From Thermosediminibacter oceani DSM 16646 (GTDB lineage: Bacteria > Bacillota > Thermosediminibacteria > Thermosediminibacterales > Thermosediminibacteraceae), in the NCBI RefSeq assembly GCF_000144645.1, contig NC_014377.1:1612001-1676000 (forward strand): a stretch of 64,000 nt of DNA, in the 5' to 3' direction. The position numbers and the translations under genes are program-made. Shown here in pieces: positions 8,927 through 18,529 of this stretch (the first letter of the stretch is position 1; each line of letters starts with the position of its first letter). A model generated the notes under the pieces. The model saw only the letters and a list, made by a program, of their open reading frames with translations, had not been told where the DNA came from and made no database searches.

Positions 8927-10197
8927 TTGTAGATGAGCCACAGTTTCGTTCACACTACTTTATTAAAGTGAAAAAGACATTGCAAAGGGTGGGTATCCCT
9001 GGGGTATTATGGATATGGAACAACAGAAACCCACTAAGGAGGGATCCCACCCAATGACATTATACCAAAAACTTAAAGCTTCGGGTAATCCCCAGGCTGT
9101 TGCTCAAATCACTATCTCTTTACTTGAGTCTCATTCCGTTAAAGAAACCGCTAAAATCTTGGGTGTTACTCCAAGATGGGTGTATAAATTAAGAGAGCGT
9201 TTCAGGCTTTCTAATGGGGATATATCGGCCTGTATCAAAAAACGAGGACCTAAATTCCGCATGCCTAACAGAACTCCGGAGCACATCGAAAATTTGGTCG
9301 TTACTCTGGCAAAAGAAACTAATCTGGGCTCTAAAAGGCTGGCATTGTTCATTAAAAATACCTTCAATATTCAACTTTCCCCTTTTACTATTCGAAATAT
9401 TAGAAGACGTTACGGTATACACTGCCGTAAACACAAGACGCTTACCGGCTCCCGCCGATTTGCTACAGATTTCTCCGCCTTCGAACCTTTGCAGCTCTGG
9501 CAGATCGATGCAAAACATATCGCCGATCAATCGGCTTTGCCTCCCGAAGCTTATGCATCTATTTTCAAAAATAAGCTGCCTCCTTTTCAGTTCACTGCTA
9601 TTGATATTAAAACAAGGTTGCGCTTTATTGCGTATGCCGATTCTCTCGATTTTAAAAATGGGTTGACTTTCATGCTGCTTGTGGCAGCCTGGCTTAGAGC
9701 CTTCGGTGTAAAACATCAACTCTTCTTTCAAACAGACAATGGAGCAGAGTTCGGAGGCAGTGCCGGCTCTCGTAAAAGAAAACTCATTCAAAAACTTATT
9801 TTCGATCATTGGAACGTATCTTTGCTTAATATCCCGGAAAGGAATAAGGAAACAAATTGCTTCGTTGAACGCTCTCACCGCACTGATGATGAGGAGTTTT
9901 ACGCTTTAAACTTGAAAAAAGTAACTTCAAGGACTTCATTCCTAAAGATGGCTCAAAATTGGATACTATATTTCAACTACAGGCGGCCGCATTTTGGCAA
10001 AAACATGAATGGAATGACTCCTGTTGAGGCGTTGAAGTTTTATCGCTGCTTTTATCATCCTGCAATTGGTTCTATGCCTGTAGTTGTTTTGGATCAGCTT
10101 TCTAATTACACTTCTTTGCTTTTTGACATCTCTTCTTTGCCCTGGGATAACCTGCCCAGAAATAAAAAGCTATTGAACGAAACTATGGCACATTACA
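8927..10197 (+). mobile_element. IS481-like insertion sequence (about 1.27 kb)
   Basis: Bounded by imperfect terminal inverted repeats: left TGTAGATGAGCCACAGTTTC (from 8928) and, on the other strand from 10197, TGTAATGTGCCATAGTTTCG; the pairing runs about 25 bp with one gap and two mismatches. It is flanked by an exact 15-bp direct repeat. Length, TGT ends, one rve-type transposase and a long target duplication fit the IS481 family. Confidence 0.85.
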
Positions 10198-10214
10198 TTT
10201 GCCCCGGTCGGTAA
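9009..10214 (+). CDS. IS481-like DDE (rve-fold) transposase
   Basis: A 401-residue integrase-core transposase. An N-terminal HTH (KETAKILGVTPRWVYKLRERF near residue 50) is followed by a second DNA-binding segment and the retroviral-integrase catalytic core: LWQIDAKHI (first Asp), FFQTDNGAEF (second Asp) and NCFVERSHRTDDEEF (Glu region). All three acidic positions are present, so it may be active. The reading frame runs past the right inverted repeat and ends in the flanking duplication. An inner ATG after GGAGGGATCC (MTLYQKL, 9054) is an alternative start. Confidence 0.88.
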   Translation: MDMEQQKPTKEGSHPMTLYQKLKASGNPQAVAQITISLLESHSVKETAKILGVTPRWVYKLRERFRLSNGDISACIKKRGPKFRMPNRTPEHIENLVVTLAKETNLGSKRLALFIKNTFNIQLSPFTIRNIRRRYGIHCRKHKTLTGSRRFATDFSAFEPLQLWQIDAKHIADQSALPPEAYASIFKNKLPPFQFTAIDIKTRLRFIAYADSLDFKNGLTFMLLVAAWLRAFGVKHQLFFQTDNGAEFGGSAGSRKRKLIQKLIFDHWNVSLLNIPERNKETNCFVERSHRTDDEEFYALNLKKVTSRTSFLKMAQNWILYFNYRRPHFGKNMNGMTPVEALKFYRCFYHPAIGSMPVVVLDQLSNYTSLLFDISSLPWDNLPRNKKLLNETMAHYICPGR

Positions 10215-11266
10215 ATCAGAGCCTCTTGGTCTATGTAAAGCTCGCAGGGCATAGACTTATTTTCCATTCCCTTGAAGCCGCTTAACGTCTCTATGCGGTA
10301 CATTGAGGACCTGTACCAGTTGAGCCTGGGTTTTACCTGCACGAAAGAGTAATCGTCTCGAATGCTACCCAGCAGGTAATCCCAGTTGACGTAGTGGTTG
10401 AAGTCGTCAATTATATCGGTAATGGCCACCTTGAATTTATCTACCAGCATCTGCTGGAACAGGTTCCATTTCTTCAGGGAAGCCTCCGTACGGGTTAGCC
10501 CGAAGTAACCGGCACACCCCTCGCCTGAAAGGCCCGTGAGTCCCCTGCCCATGCAGACCTCAAGGGCTTCCAGGGTCTCCGGCGGGTCTGTGGTAAAAGT
10601 ATCGAAATAACCCACGTATTCATCGGGCAGTTTTTCCCTGAAATCGTACTTTATAGCCTTTACCGGTAGCCCTAATTTAGTGGCTTTGTCATTAATATAT
10701 TCAACCAGCCTGTCGTCGATCTCCATGACGACGACCTCCGCTGGCATCCCCGAAAGGCCGGCGGCTATGCTCACAAGATCGTCGTCTCCCAGAACCAATA
10801 GCTTTTTACCCTCCAGATCCCCCCTGTCCGCCATGAGGGCTATTCTGCTCACCACGGTTCGTGTTGTCACGAATCCCTGGTCGTAATCGATTATGGCTTT
10901 GGGACGGTCGGCGGTCACTTCATCAAATTTTTGCACCAGTTCTTTCAGCTTCTCGAGCCCTATTCCCCGTCCCTCGCACGCCGGACAGGTGTAATCTTTC
11001 CTGGGGGTTATCCCGCGGCTTTTTAAAAATTTCATGCCTTCAGGAGTAAAATATATGTCCCCCTGTTCATCTACTTTTACCAGTCTTGTCCGCTTTAGTA
11101 CCTCGACTACTTCAGCTACAACGCTGAACGGCTCCCGGGCTGTACAGACGACCTCCCAGAAATGGGAACTGCTTGTCAGCCCCGACAGTACTTTTTCCAC
11201 ATCGCGCCCTGTAGTTTCAACCCCTGTCTTTTTGCAGACTTCCTCCGCTATCCCTTTGATGTCCAT
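10193..11266 (-). CDS. bpsA: N4-bis(aminopropyl)spermidine synthase (branched polyamine)
   Basis: Transfers aminopropyl groups to spermidine to make branched quaternary polyamines known in thermophiles, where they stabilise nucleic acids. The 357-residue protein has a winged-helix-like N-terminal part, a CPACEGRG knuckle near residue 94, and a Rossmann methyltransferase-like domain with KKLLVLGDDDLVSIA and the acidic active-site region (TTDPPETLEALEVCMGRG). The final codons have been altered by the adjacent insertion: the present ending is RPGQM-stop, whereas the sequence across the left duplication would give RPGQKR-stop. It is divergent from the ABC exporter operon. Confidence 0.85.
   Translation of the reverse strand: MDIKGIAEEVCKKTGVETTGRDVEKVLSGLTSSSHFWEVVCTAREPFSVVAEVVEVLKRTRLVKVDEQGDIYFTPEGMKFLKSRGITPRKDYTCPACEGRGIGLEKLKELVQKFDEVTADRPKAIIDYDQGFVTTRTVVSRIALMADRGDLEGKKLLVLGDDDLVSIAAGLSGMPAEVVVMEIDDRLVEYINDKATKLGLPVKAIKYDFREKLPDEYVGYFDTFTTDPPETLEALEVCMGRGLTGLSGEGCAGYFGLTRTEASLKKWNLFQQMLVDKFKVAITDIIDDFNHYVNWDYLLGSIRDDYSFVQVKPRLNWYRSSMYRIETLSGFKGMENKSMPCELYIDQEALIYRPGQM
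10198..10212. repeat. 15-bp target-site duplication, right copy
   Basis: Identical to 8912-8926 and located in the last codons of bpsA; it marks the integration point of the IS481-like element. Confidence 0.9.
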
Positions 11267-11532
11267 GGCTTCACCTCCATCCCGAGATTTAAAAAGGACC
11301 CTGCTTTTTTACAAGGCCCAACGGTAGACAGAGGTATAAAATTACCACGAACGGTAAAAATTATATAATTTTCACTCCAATAAGTCAAGTGACGAGCCGG
11401 GAGCTGGTTGTTGAGTCGTGCTTTTCGGCCTTTTTTGGCGGTTCTCGTTTAAAATTATATTTAAATTTATTAAAATAAAGGGTTTCCTTATTTTACATAG
11501 AATAATTATGTATCTGGAAACGGAGTGATTTT

Positions 11533-13281
11533 ATGAGAAATTTTCTTGCCCTGCGGGATTTTTTTTACCGCTATAAGGGTATGTACGCAGTGGGTGTGCT
11601 GTGGCTCGTAGTTGTGGACTTCCTGCAGATAATTTACCCCAGGTTGCTGGGCGAAACGGCTGACGCCATAAACCGAGGGACTTTTAATAGAGATTTCGCC
11701 GTCAGGTACGTTTCCGCTCTCATATTAATAGCTTTTGCCATCGCGCTCCTAAGGTACCTGTGGCGGATGTACCTGCTTGGAAGCTCCCGGAAAATCGAAT
11801 ACGAGCTGAGAAATAAGCTTTACGCCCACCTGCAGACCCTATCACTGACGTATTTTCAGCACCATAAGACCGGCGATATAATGGCGCACGCCACCAACGA
11901 TATCCAGGCGGTAAGACAAGCTCTGGGTATGGGAATCGTGCTGGCGGTAGATGCAGCATTTATGACGCTGGCGGCAATTTTTATGATGGGAAAGACCATA
12001 AGCTGGGAGCTGACGCTTTTTGCTCTCCTTCCCCTCCCCTTTCTGGTCTTTACCGTAACGCGGTTCGGCGCGATGATCCATAACCGCTTCAAAGCCGTCC
12101 AGGAGGCTTTTTCAAAACTCACCGAATGCACTCAGGAAAATTTCGCGGGTATCCGGGTAATTAAGTCCTTCGTACAGGAAGAAAAGGAGATGGAGAAATT
12201 TTCCCGGATCTGCCGGTATAACATGGAGACGAACATGCAGCTCGTAAAGATATGGGGGATGTTCTTCCCGCTGATCGAGTTGATCTCGGGCCTTAGCCTC
12301 CTCATCGTTATTTGGTACGGTGGAAAACTTACGATGTACGGCCGCATTTCTGTGGGCGATTTTGTGGCTTTCATCTCGTATCTTGGCCTCCTCACCTGGC
12401 CCACAATAGCCATTGGCTGGCTTATAAATTTGATACAGAGGGGTGCCGCGTCCATGGAGAGAATCAACGCTATTTTACAGGAAAAACCGGAGGTGCTTGA
12501 CGGGCCCGATACTCTGCCTGTCGATGACCTGCGGGGAGAGATAGAAATCAAAAACCTGACTTTCACCTACCCGGGAGCTCAAAAACCTTCCGTCAGCGAT
12601 ATAAGTTTGCGGGTCCCCGCCGGCGGGAGCCTCGCCATCGTGGGCGCCGTAGGCAGCGGAAAAAGCACAATAGCAAGTCTTCTTCTCCGCCTTTATCCGG
12701 TACCGCCGGATACCGTATACATCGACGGCATCGACATCAACAGAATTCCCCTCAAAACCCTGCGAGAAAAGGTGGGGTACGTCCCACAGGATACTTTTCT
12801 CTTTGCCACCTCCGTCCGGGAAAACATAGCTTTCAGCGGTGAATATTCCGATGAAGAAATAGTGGATGCTGCAAAAATGGCAGGCATTCACGAAGATATA
12901 CTGGCTTTACCCGAGCAGTATGAAACCCTCCTGGGCGAACGGGGTGTCAATCTTTCCGGCGGTCAGAAGCAGAGGATTTCGATTGCCAGGGCCCTGATCA
13001 AAAACCCGAGAATAATTATCCTCGACGACTGCCTCTCGGCTGTGGATGCGGCCACGGAAGAGAAAATCCTCGTCAATTTAAAACGGTTCTGCCGCGGCCG
13101 GACCAGTATTCTAATTTCCCACCGCATATCGACTGTAATGCACGCCGATGAAATCATAGTTCTGGACGGCGGGAAGATCGTCGAGAGGGGAACCCATGAA
13201 GAGCTGCTCGAAATCAAGGGCATATATTACAACCTCTACCAGAAACAGCTTCTTGAAAAATCTCTCGAAGAGATGAATTGA
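11533..13281 (+). CDS. heterodimeric ABC exporter subunit, degenerate site (BmrC/YheI-like)
   Basis: Type IV ABC exporter half-transporter: six predicted membrane helices (residues about 15-300) fused to one ATPase domain. Walker A is VGAVGSGKS and the signature is LSGGQKQR. The Walker B run ends IIILDDC, with Asp where the catalytic Glu is expected, so this subunit supplies the non-hydrolysing site. Its 582 residues match the BmrC/YheI class. It is followed 16 bp later by its partner. The substrate (drug, lipid or peptide) is unknown. The ATG follows CGGAGTG. Confidence 0.92.
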   Translation: MRNFLALRDFFYRYKGMYAVGVLWLVVVDFLQIIYPRLLGETADAINRGTFNRDFAVRYVSALILIAFAIALLRYLWRMYLLGSSRKIEYELRNKLYAHLQTLSLTYFQHHKTGDIMAHATNDIQAVRQALGMGIVLAVDAAFMTLAAIFMMGKTISWELTLFALLPLPFLVFTVTRFGAMIHNRFKAVQEAFSKLTECTQENFAGIRVIKSFVQEEKEMEKFSRICRYNMETNMQLVKIWGMFFPLIELISGLSLLIVIWYGGKLTMYGRISVGDFVAFISYLGLLTWPTIAIGWLINLIQRGAASMERINAILQEKPEVLDGPDTLPVDDLRGEIEIKNLTFTYPGAQKPSVSDISLRVPAGGSLAIVGAVGSGKSTIASLLLRLYPVPPDTVYIDGIDINRIPLKTLREKVGYVPQDTFLFATSVRENIAFSGEYSDEEIVDAAKMAGIHEDILALPEQYETLLGERGVNLSGGQKQRISIARALIKNPRIIILDDCLSAVDAATEEKILVNLKRFCRGRTSILISHRISTVMHADEIIVLDGGKIVERGTHEELLEIKGIYYNLYQKQLLEKSLEEMN

Positions 13282-13297
13282 GGAAAGGGTGTAACTG

Positions 13298-15373
13298 TTG
13301 AACGGTTTTCACGAGGACGAACTGCAGGAAAAACCTATCGACCTTCATATTTTCAGGCGGCTCCTGAAATATGCGCGCCCTTATGCTGCCCTGATGGTAT
13401 TCTGTATCCTTCTCTTAATGGTTGTCACCGCCGCGGACCTGGCTCAGCCGTACATAGTGCGCTCTGCCCTCGACGGCTATATCAATGCCTTTAAAATTCC
13501 GTATTTGGAAGTCCCCCGAGATAAAATCCCGCCGGGAGCACACACAGTCAGCTGGCATGACAAAACGCTGGTGCGAAGCAGTGACCTTTCCCAGGCACCA
13601 CCCGGTGCGACTCACTACCGGATTGTAGAGCAGCACGGAAAGTATTACCTGGTCCAGGGCTTTGCGGAAAACGGTAACGTCATTATCGAAACCGTTGACG
13701 GCGAAATCGTCGCCAGGCAGGGAGAAAAGCTATTGAAAGCTTTCCCGCTTGATCCCGATGAACTCAAGCGTTTCAGGGCCCGCGACGTAGAAGGGCTCAC
13801 CAGATTGTCGCTAATTTTTGTTTTAATACTTTTCATCAGGTTTGCGGTCAACTATGTCCAGGTGTACCTGCTCCAGTATGCCGGCCAGAACATCATACTC
13901 AATTTAAGGAAGGAAATATTCAGCCATATCGAAAACATGCACCTTTCATATTTCGACAAGAATCCGGTAGGGAGGCTGGTTACCAGGGTAACCAACGACA
14001 CCGAAACCCTCAATGAGATGTACACCAGCGTGCTGGTAAACCTGTTCAAGGACCTGTTTTTGCTTTTGGGTATCATCATTGTCATGATGAGGATGAATTT
14101 TAGGATGGCGATAGCAGCGCTCTCCGTAGCTCCCATCATAGCCGTAGCCACCGTTATTTTTCGGAATAAAGCCCGCGAAGCTTATCGGGAAGTTAGAAAG
14201 AAAATCGCCCGCATCAATGCGACATTGAGCGAAAACATTACGGGGATGAAAGTTATTCAGATATTCAACAGAGAAGCAAAAAAGTTTGCCGAATTCGACC
14301 GTATAAACCGGGAATATTACCTGGCCACTATGAGGGAGCTTCAGGTATTTGCCGTTTTCCGGCCATTCCTGGACCTAGTGTACTACCTATCCCTCTCACT
14401 ACTCATCTGGTACGGCGGGCCGAGGGTTATAAGGGGGATGCTGAGCTTCGGCACCCTCTATGCTTTCGTCCATTATATGGGCCAGTTCTTCCAACCCATC
14501 AACGACCTGGCCGAAAAATTCAACATCCTCCAGTCGGCTATGGCCTCTTCCGAAAGAATCTTCCAGGTGCTAGATACCGAAAGCCCGATCAAAGACCCGT
14601 CCGATCCGGTAGCGGTAGGCAGGTTCAGGGGAGAAATAGAATTCAGAAACGTATGGTTCGCCTATGAAGGTGAAGACTGGGTACTGAAGGACGTGAGTTT
14701 CAAAGTAGAACCCGGCGAAACCGTGGCCTTGGTAGGCGCTACCGGCGCGGGAAAGACTTCTATAATCAATCTGATCTGCCGGTTTTACGACGTGAACAGG
14801 GGCCAGATCCTCGTAGACGGCGTAGATATAAGGGATATGAGGCAGAGCGACTTAAGGCGCCAGATAGGCGTGGTGCAGCAGGACGTGTTTTTATTTTCCG
14901 GAGACATAAAATATAACATCCGTCTCAACGACACCGAAATAGACGATGAAAAGATCCGGGAAGTGGCGCGTTACACCAACGCGCACCGATTTATCGAAAC
15001 AAAACCGAACAAATACGACGAAGAGGTCACCGAAAGAGGCGGCACCCTTTCCGCCGGCCAGAGGCAGCTTCTGGCCTTTGCCAGGGCTCTGGCCTTCGAC
15101 CCAGCCATCCTCATACTGGATGAAGCCACATCGGCCGTTGATACCGAAACTGAGTCTCTTATTCAGGATGCGCTGGAGAAGATCACCCGGGGCCGCACGA
15201 CGATAATAATAGCCCACCGCCTGTCAACCGTACAGCATGCCGACAAGATAATTGTGCTCCACAAAGGGCGGATAAGGGAATGCGGAACTCACGAAGAGCT
15301 GCTGGAAAAGAGGGGACTTTACTACAAGCTCTACCTGTTGCAGTTTAAGGAAAACCGCTCCGGAACCAACTGA
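13298..15373 (+). CDS. heterodimeric ABC exporter subunit, catalytic partner (BmrD/YheH-like)
   Basis: A 691-residue half-transporter with a TTG start behind GAGGAAAGGG. The membrane domain contains an insertion of about 100 residues (roughly 55-160) between the first two helices, predicted outside the cell, as in the longer BmrD/YheH subunits. Its ATPase domain has Walker A VGATGAGKT and Walker B ILILDEATS with the catalytic Glu, but a non-standard signature (LSAGQRQ). Together with the upstream subunit this gives one competent and one degenerate ATP site, the usual asymmetric exporter design. Confidence 0.92.
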   Translation: MNGFHEDELQEKPIDLHIFRRLLKYARPYAALMVFCILLLMVVTAADLAQPYIVRSALDGYINAFKIPYLEVPRDKIPPGAHTVSWHDKTLVRSSDLSQAPPGATHYRIVEQHGKYYLVQGFAENGNVIIETVDGEIVARQGEKLLKAFPLDPDELKRFRARDVEGLTRLSLIFVLILFIRFAVNYVQVYLLQYAGQNIILNLRKEIFSHIENMHLSYFDKNPVGRLVTRVTNDTETLNEMYTSVLVNLFKDLFLLLGIIIVMMRMNFRMAIAALSVAPIIAVATVIFRNKAREAYREVRKKIARINATLSENITGMKVIQIFNREAKKFAEFDRINREYYLATMRELQVFAVFRPFLDLVYYLSLSLLIWYGGPRVIRGMLSFGTLYAFVHYMGQFFQPINDLAEKFNILQSAMASSERIFQVLDTESPIKDPSDPVAVGRFRGEIEFRNVWFAYEGEDWVLKDVSFKVEPGETVALVGATGAGKTSIINLICRFYDVNRGQILVDGVDIRDMRQSDLRRQIGVVQQDVFLFSGDIKYNIRLNDTEIDDEKIREVARYTNAHRFIETKPNKYDEEVTERGGTLSAGQRQLLAFARALAFDPAILILDEATSAVDTETESLIQDALEKITRGRTTIIIAHRLSTVQHADKIIVLHKGRIRECGTHEELLEKRGLYYKLYLLQFKENRSGTN

Positions 15374-15450
15374 AGAGCCGTTGGGTTATGGTATGTAACT
15401 ACCGCCGGGTCGGGGTCATGAAACCAACAGGCTGTATTGTAAAGTAAAAT

Positions 15451-15495
15451 CCAACAAAATAAGAGGCAAGTCATATAAATGAAGGCTTGCCTCTG
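15451..15495 (-). terminator. intrinsic terminator after uppP
   Basis: AGAGGCAAG (15462-15470) pairs with CTTGCCTCT (15486-15494); read leftward the stem is followed by TTATTTTG. Confidence 0.75.
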
Positions 15496-15523
15496 TAAAA
15501 AAATAATATAATTATGAAATGTT

Positions 15524-16333
15524 TTATCCCACTAGCCCGGTATATACGAGTATAAGCATGATTACTCCTGCGACGATCCTGTAATACGCAAAAGATTTTA
15601 AGGAATGCTTGGTAAGGTACGCCAGAAATCTGTCCACCGCCAACAGGGCCACCAGGAAGGAAACGACAAATCCCACGCCTAAAGCCTGCCACTCCGCGGG
15701 AGTTACGGCGGAAAATCCCTTCATCAGTGAAAAGGCGGTGGCTCCCAGCATGGTGGGGATGGCCAGAAAAAAGGAAAACTCCGCGGCGGCTTTCACGGAT
15801 AATCCTGCCGCCATACCGCCCATTATTGTGGAAGCGGAGCGCGACATGCCGGGAAACAGTGAAAGGCACTGGGCAATCCCGACGATCAGCGATTTCCCGG
15901 CATCCATATCATCCACGTCGTTTATACCGTAACGGCCGAAGACGTTTTCGGCTAATATCATGAGAAAACCGCCGGCTATGAGGGCAATAGCTACCGTAAA
16001 AGATGAAAACAGATACTCCTCAATATAATCATTAAGCAGCACTCCGGCTATGGCCGACGGGAAAAATGCTATCAAAATATTGAGCCAGAAACGAAACCCC
16101 TTTTGCCCCGGAGAAAGCTGCCTCAGGGAGCTCGCTATTCTCTTCCTGTAATAAAACACCACTGCGAGTATTGCGCCGAGCTGTATCACTATATCAAACA
16201 TTATGTGGAAGGGGCTACCCTTAAAACCTATCAGGTCACCGGCAATAATTAGATGGCCCGTTGAGGATACGGGCAGGAATTCGGTCAGACCTTCGACTAT
16301 TCCCATGATGACTGCTTTAAGCAAAAGCGGCAT
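15524..16333 (-). CDS. uppP: undecaprenyl-diphosphatase (BacA/UppP)
   Basis: Polytopic membrane enzyme that dephosphorylates undecaprenyl diphosphate, recycling the cell-wall lipid carrier; its loss or gain alters bacitracin sensitivity in relatives. The 269-residue sequence has the two family motifs EGLTEFLPVSSTGH (residues 14-27) and PGMSRSAST (near 160), with about eight hydrophobic helices. It ends just ahead of a terminator and lies 2 bp downstream of the phosphoribosyltransferase gene, so the two are probably one transcript. Confidence 0.95.
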   Translation of the reverse strand: MPLLLKAVIMGIVEGLTEFLPVSSTGHLIIAGDLIGFKGSPFHIMFDIVIQLGAILAVVFYYRKRIASSLRQLSPGQKGFRFWLNILIAFFPSAIAGVLLNDYIEEYLFSSFTVAIALIAGGFLMILAENVFGRYGINDVDDMDAGKSLIVGIAQCLSLFPGMSRSASTIMGGMAAGLSVKAAAEFSFFLAIPTMLGATAFSLMKGFSAVTPAEWQALGVGFVVSFLVALLAVDRFLAYLTKHSLKSFAYYRIVAGVIMLILVYTGLVG

Positions 16334-16335
16334 TT

Positions 16336-16983
16336 TTACTCACCTTTTCTTTTATTTTTTAACATTACCAGGACTTCATCGTCCTGCACCTCTCTGAAAT
16401 CACTGTAAAACTGTCCTACAGCGTAAAAGGGCTCCTCGGAGTAAATGTAAACCACTTCGTCGACAAGATCTTGAAGCTCCCTCAGGGTATCGGGTGCTAT
16501 AACCGGGGCGGCTACTATGATGCGGCCGGCGTTTAGGCCCCGGACGAACTCCACGGCAGCCTTGACCGTATAACCGGTGGCGATACCATCGTCCACTATG
16601 ATGGCCGTCTTGCCTTCCAGGTTGGCGTAAGCGTCGCTTCCCCGGTACATTTCCAGCCTCCGCCTGATCTCCTCGATTTTGCGCAGCCTCTGCTTTTCGA
16701 TGTAGTCCTCGCTCACCCTCAGTATTGCTACGGCATCCTCGTTCAATAAAACTCTGCCGCCGGGAACTACCGCTCCAATCGCCAGCTCCTCGTTAAACGG
16801 AGCCCCAATTTTGCGTGCAACGACAATATCCATGGGAAGGTTAAGATAGTCGCAAACAACCCTGGCTACCACCACCCCACCCCTGGGTATTGCGAAAACC
16901 ACCGCATTCGCGGTGTTTTTGTATTTTTCAAGAATCCGAGAGAGCCTTTTACCTGCATCGATGCGGTCTTTAAACACGCGCAT
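16336..16983 (-). CDS. phosphoribosyltransferase-domain protein
   Basis: Type I PRTase fold: FAIPRGGVVVARVVCDYL early, then the PRPP-binding loop IIVDDGIATGYT (near residue 128), the expected diphosphate-binding acidic pair followed by small residues. The substrate base is unclear. Relatives are usually called predicted phosphoribosyltransferases of about 215 residues, matching the frame from the ATG at 16983 (MRVFKDRIDAG). The longer frame to 17079 would run through the ndk promoter on the other strand and is not used. AAGGTG sits directly against the ATG, so the nearby GTG two codons later may be the true start. Confidence 0.8.
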   Translation of the reverse strand: MRVFKDRIDAGKRLSRILEKYKNTANAVVFAIPRGGVVVARVVCDYLNLPMDIVVARKIGAPFNEELAIGAVVPGGRVLLNEDAVAILRVSEDYIEKQRLRKIEEIRRRLEMYRGSDAYANLEGKTAIIVDDGIATGYTVKAAVEFVRGLNAGRIIVAAPVIAPDTLRELQDLVDEVVYIYSEEPFYAVGQFYSDFREVQDDEVLVMLKNKRKGE

Positions 16984-17059
16984 CACCTTACATAAAAAAC
17001 TTGCACTGTAAAATAATTTTATGTAAAATATAGTCAAAAAATTCTGGGAGGTATGGCTT

Positions 17060-17464
17060 TTGGAAAGAACCTTTGTCATGATAAAGCCCGACGGCGTAAA
17101 ACGGGGACTCGTCGGGACTATTTTACAGCGCTACGAACAGAAAGGGCTAACTCTCGTAGCGGCCAAGCTCCTCACCGTTTCACGGCAGCTGGCCGAAGAA
17201 CACTACCGGGAACACTCTTCTAAACCCTTTTTCCGGGAACTGGTAGATTATATTACTTCCGGACCGGTTTTTGCCATGGTGCTTGAGGGCGAAAACGCTA
17301 TAAAGCTGGTTCGGCTCCTTAACGGTGCTACAAAAGTGGAAGAAGCCCTCCCCGGCACAATCAGGGGTGACTTTGCCACGTCAACTACCCACAACTTGGT
17401 TCACGCCTCCGACAGCCCGGAGAACGCCCGCCGGGAAATAAACCTTTGGTTCCCGGAGCTTTAA
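17060..17464 (+). CDS. ndk: nucleoside diphosphate kinase
   Basis: Equalises nucleoside di- and triphosphate pools by phosphate transfer through an active-site His. The 134-residue protein starts at TTG ([15 protein letters not shown]) behind GGGAGGT. The catalytic His is in [16 protein letters not shown] near residue 116, and RGDFATST holds the neighbouring phosphate-binding region. Usual family length is 130-150. Convergent with the nicotinate phosphoribosyltransferase gene, whose stop is 3 bp away. Confidence 0.95.
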   Translation: MERTFVMIKPDGVKRGLVGTILQRYEQKGLTLVAAKLLTVSRQLAEEHYREHSSKPFFRELVDYITSGPVFAMVLEGENAIKLVRLLNGATKVEEALPGTIRGDFATSTTHNLVHASDSPENARREINLWFPEL

Positions 17465-17466
17465 CT

Positions 17467-18501
17467 TTACTTTAATTTCTTTAACCTGGGATTCTCGATA
17501 ATCCCAGGGATTCGTCCGCGTTTTGCTACGGGCTTACCTTCTACCATCTTGATGTCCATGGTCATATCTATGGGTGATGCACCCGATATATAGCTTCCAA
17601 CCCCGAAGGCATCGGCCCCGGCTTCCGAGAGTTCCCTTATCCGGTCGGGGGTAAGCCCACCTGACACGAAAATCTTTACATAATCGTAGCCTTTCTGGTC
17701 CAGTCTCTTTCTGACTTCATAGACCAGCTCTTTGGTCACGCCTCCCCTCTCGCTGGGGGTATCAAGCCTTATCCCTTCCAGGGCTCTGCCCAGGGCCTCC
17801 GCCACCGCCAGGGATTCCTCGACCTCATCTTTAAAGGTGTCTACCAGGATAATCCTCGGCGAATCCGGCGGCATTATCTCGTTGTAAGTTCTGGCCACCG
17901 ATATGGTATCCCCGGCGATCAGCATAGCGGCGTGGGGCACCGTGCCCGAAGGCTGCTTGCCCAGCAACTTGGCGGCGAGTATGCAGCTGGCGTTGCTGGC
18001 GCCGCCTATTAAGGCCGCCCTCTCCATAACCGGTGCCACTGCAGGGTGCACGTGGCGAGCCCCGAAGCAGATCATAACCTTGTCTCCCGCCGCCTCCCTG
18101 CATTCCCTGGCCGCTGTGGCCCAGCCGCTGGAATGAGCCAGTATGCCGAGGAGAGCCGTCTCAAAAATTGCGAATTCCTCGTAAGGCCCTTTTATTCGCA
18201 TTATCGTCTCTTTTGGTGAGAAACTTTCTCCCTCCTGAAGGCCGTAAATCTCCACGTCCTTGTCCTTCAACAGATTCAGGACCTCTTCCACTCCGCATAT
18301 AATGCCCGATTTCCTCGGGAAAACCTCTGCCACCACCTCCTTGCGGGCGAGCCCCATGTGATTCAAAATCTCCATGGTCTTTACGAAGTAAATGTCGGCG
18401 GTGGCTCCTGTTTTTATTTCTTCGTGGCTGGCCGAATAAAAAAGCCTCTGCGGTTCCAGGTTCAATTTTTTTACATCCTCAAGAGTCCTGATTTCCTTCA
18501 T
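17467..18501 (-). CDS. nicotinate phosphoribosyltransferase
   Basis: Forms nicotinate mononucleotide from nicotinate and PRPP in NAD salvage. The 344-residue sequence is the shorter bacterial/archaeal-like form; it contains the catalytic His region GARHVHPAVAPVMERAALIGGASNAS, GTVPHAAMLIAGD, the Asp-rich DTFKDEVEESL and the C-terminal FVSGGLTPDRIRELSEAGADAFGVGS phosphate-binding loop typical of the NAPRTase/QAPRTase fold. GGAGG precedes the ATG. Separated from the lytic transglycosylase gene by about 28 bp, possibly one operon with polA-coaE. Confidence 0.9.
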   Translation of the reverse strand: MKEIRTLEDVKKLNLEPQRLFYSASHEEIKTGATADIYFVKTMEILNHMGLARKEVVAEVFPRKSGIICGVEEVLNLLKDKDVEIYGLQEGESFSPKETIMRIKGPYEEFAIFETALLGILAHSSGWATAARECREAAGDKVMICFGARHVHPAVAPVMERAALIGGASNASCILAAKLLGKQPSGTVPHAAMLIAGDTISVARTYNEIMPPDSPRIILVDTFKDEVEESLAVAEALGRALEGIRLDTPSERGGVTKELVYEVRKRLDQKGYDYVKIFVSGGLTPDRIRELSEAGADAFGVGSYISGASPIDMTMDIKMVEGKPVAKRGRIPGIIENPRLKKLK

Positions 18502-18529
18502 AAACTAACCTCCATAAAAAATTCTTAAT

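Noticed and set aside
16984-17079. Longer N-terminus for the phosphoribosyltransferase
   Set aside because: The extension is not family-like, has no ribosome site and runs across the ndk start region.
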